From contig CALLDA010000217.1 in the NCBI GenBank assembly GCA_937998635.1, positions 1 through 6,894 on the forward strand: a DNA stretch of 6,894 nucleotides, given 5' to 3'. The notes below the pieces were generated by a model that saw only the letters and a list, made by a program, of their open reading frames with translations, searched no databases and was not told the origin of the DNA. This document shows positions 6,266 through 6,894 of the stretch, piece after piece; the first letter of the stretch is position 1; each line of letters starts with the position of its first letter. The stretch is from an uncultured Pseudomonadales bacterium. Lineage in GTDB: Bacteria > Pseudomonadota > Gammaproteobacteria > Pseudomonadales > Porticoccaceae. The translations under genes and the position numbers were made by a program.

Positions 6266-6544
6266 ATGTGGCTGAAAGTCATCATTGTATTACTGTTCAT
6301 CGGTATTCTCATCAGTCTCAGTAGCGCGCTGGTTTTTTTAATGAAGGATGTCGGCAATCCCAGAAAGCGGACACTATACGCCTTAGGCATTCGCATCTCT
6401 CTAGCAGCAGCCTTAATCACAGCGGTGATTTATGGGTTCTATACGGGCCAATTATCTAGTAAAGCACCCTGGGATAGACAATTACATCCTCAAACGATAC
6501 AGCGCGAAACACCTGCTAAGCCTATACCCGAGCAAAGTAACTAG
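6266..6544 (+). CDS. DUF2909 twin transmembrane protein
   Basis: A 92-residue protein with two hydrophobic helices (about 3-25 and 42-60) joined by a short charged loop containing FLMKDVGNPRKRTLYALGIR. This is the layout of the DUF2909 or twin transmembrane family, a small inner-membrane protein found almost always beside cytochrome c oxidase assembly genes in gammaproteobacteria. The basic loop (KDVGNPRKR) suggests both ends lie on the periplasmic side by the positive-inside rule. The C-terminal tail after residue 62 is Pro/Gln/Lys-rich and probably disordered. Its function is unknown; its position between coxC and SURF1 suggests a part in oxidase assembly. It is the only plus-strand gene in this half of the window. 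The start ATG at 6266-6268 has only a weak GGGGT ribosome site. Confidence 0.88.
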   Translation: MWLKVIIVLLFIGILISLSSALVFLMKDVGNPRKRTLYALGIRISLAAALITAVIYGFYTGQLSSKAPWDRQLHPQTIQRETPAKPIPEQSN

Positions 6545-6572
6545 TCAGGCCAAAACCAAAGTCTACTCCGAC

Positions 6573-6597
6573 AAAAAAGGCCAGGGAGTCCCTGGCC
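6573..6597 (-). terminator. Intrinsic terminator of the coxC (oxidase structural) operon
   Basis: On the minus strand a perfect 8-bp GC-rich stem, GGCCAGGG / CCCTGGCC with a 3-base loop, is followed at once by six T residues (6578-6573). This is a textbook Rho-independent terminator placed 138 bp downstream of the coxC stop. On the plus strand the hairpin lies 34 bp after the DUF2909 stop, but is followed by ATTGTTGGT, so it would end that transcript less efficiently. Confidence 0.92.
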
Positions 6598-6713
6598 ATT
6601 GTTGGTATCAAGTAATCTAGATCAGGGCCTTATTCCCCAAATCTGGTTCCGAGAACACACTCCGAACGCACACCTCAAAAATACGGCCCTTAACACTTGC
6701 CCCTAACAATGGG

Positions 6714-6739
6714 CATAGACACTAGACATAGACACTAGG
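6714..6739. repeat. 13-bp tandem duplication at the coxC stop codon
   Basis: CATAGACACTAGA (6714-6726) is followed directly by CATAGACACTAGG (6727-6739); the two units match at 12 of 13 bases. The second unit contains the coxC stop codon (TAG on the minus strand, 6737-6735), so the other copy puts a second TAG just downstream in another frame. A recent slippage duplication is the simplest origin. Confidence 0.8.
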
Positions 6740-6894
6740 CGAGAACATATACGAATATAAACAAGCCTAACCATACGACATCAACAAAGTGCCAATACCA
6801 GGACGTCGCTTCAAAGCCGAATTGATCGTCGGCACCAAAATGACCCTTTAAGCCGCGCAAAAACTGAATCAGCAACATGAACGTTCCCAGGGTA
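6735..6894 (-). CDS. coxC: Cytochrome c oxidase subunit III, C-terminal end (partial)
   Basis: The minus strand from the window edge encodes 52 residues ending in TAG at 6737-6735. They carry the family's C-terminal pattern: a helix segment LGTFMLLIQFLRGLKGHF, then FGFEATSWYWHFVDVVWLGL and IFVYVLA at the end. The WYWHFVDVVWL segment is the hallmark last helix of subunit III of heme-copper oxidases. Subunit III is an integral membrane subunit that supports proton uptake and stability of the aa3 oxidase. The rest of the gene, and presumably ctaG, coxA and coxB, lie to the right. The gene is followed by a strong terminator, so it is likely the last of the structural operon. Confidence 0.97.
   Translation of the reverse strand, partial: TLGTFMLLIQFLRGLKGHFGADDQFGFEATSWYWHFVDVVWLGLFIFVYVLA

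Noticed and set aside
6698..6715. TGCCC-N8-GGGCA inverted repeat downstream of coxC
   Set aside because: The stem is only 5 bp with no T-tract, and a much better terminator lies about 100 bp further on.

Overview
The window looks like part of a gammaproteobacterial chromosome. Its right two thirds follow the gene order known from Pseudomonas and related gammaproteobacteria around the aa3-type cytochrome c oxidase: coxC, a small divergent DUF2909 gene, SURF1, a small membrane-anchored protein, ctaA/COX15, ctaB/cyoE and sco. Base composition is moderate and the predicted proteins are typical of marine gammaproteobacteria, but the exact genus cannot be read from the sequence.

Left edge (1-153): the end of a probable plus-strand gene with a Ser/Asn/Asp/Pro/Gly-rich C-terminal tail. 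It meets the next gene tail to tail, with two bases between the stop codons. Left block (156-1902, minus strand): a luciferase-like flavin monooxygenase/oxidoreductase, a DUF1330 protein and a VOC (glyoxalase-fold) protein. All three read in the same direction, have good ribosome binding sites and probably form a small operon for an unknown, perhaps catabolic, oxidation.

Centre and right (2038-6223, minus strand): an assembly operon read as SURF1, a Sco-like anchored protein, CtaA, CtaB, Sco. CtaB makes heme O from heme B and CtaA converts it to heme A. SURF1 helps place heme A in subunit I, and Sco delivers copper to the CuA centre of subunit II. The last three genes overlap or abut closely (8 bp and 1 bp overlaps), which points to translational coupling. 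The unnamed protein between SURF1 and CtaA lines up with Sco around its Cys-x3-Cys pair but has Asp where Sco has its copper-ligand His; this is the most interesting point in the window.

Right edge (6266-6894): a divergent plus-strand DUF2909 two-helix membrane protein, a strong intrinsic terminator for the minus-strand oxidase structural operon, and the last 52 residues of cytochrome c oxidase subunit III (coxC), cut by the window end. The terminator separates the structural operon from the assembly operon, so the latter probably has its own promoter near SURF1/DUF2909. I saw no transposon, CRISPR array, tRNA or rRNA, and no clear sign of a wholly new system.
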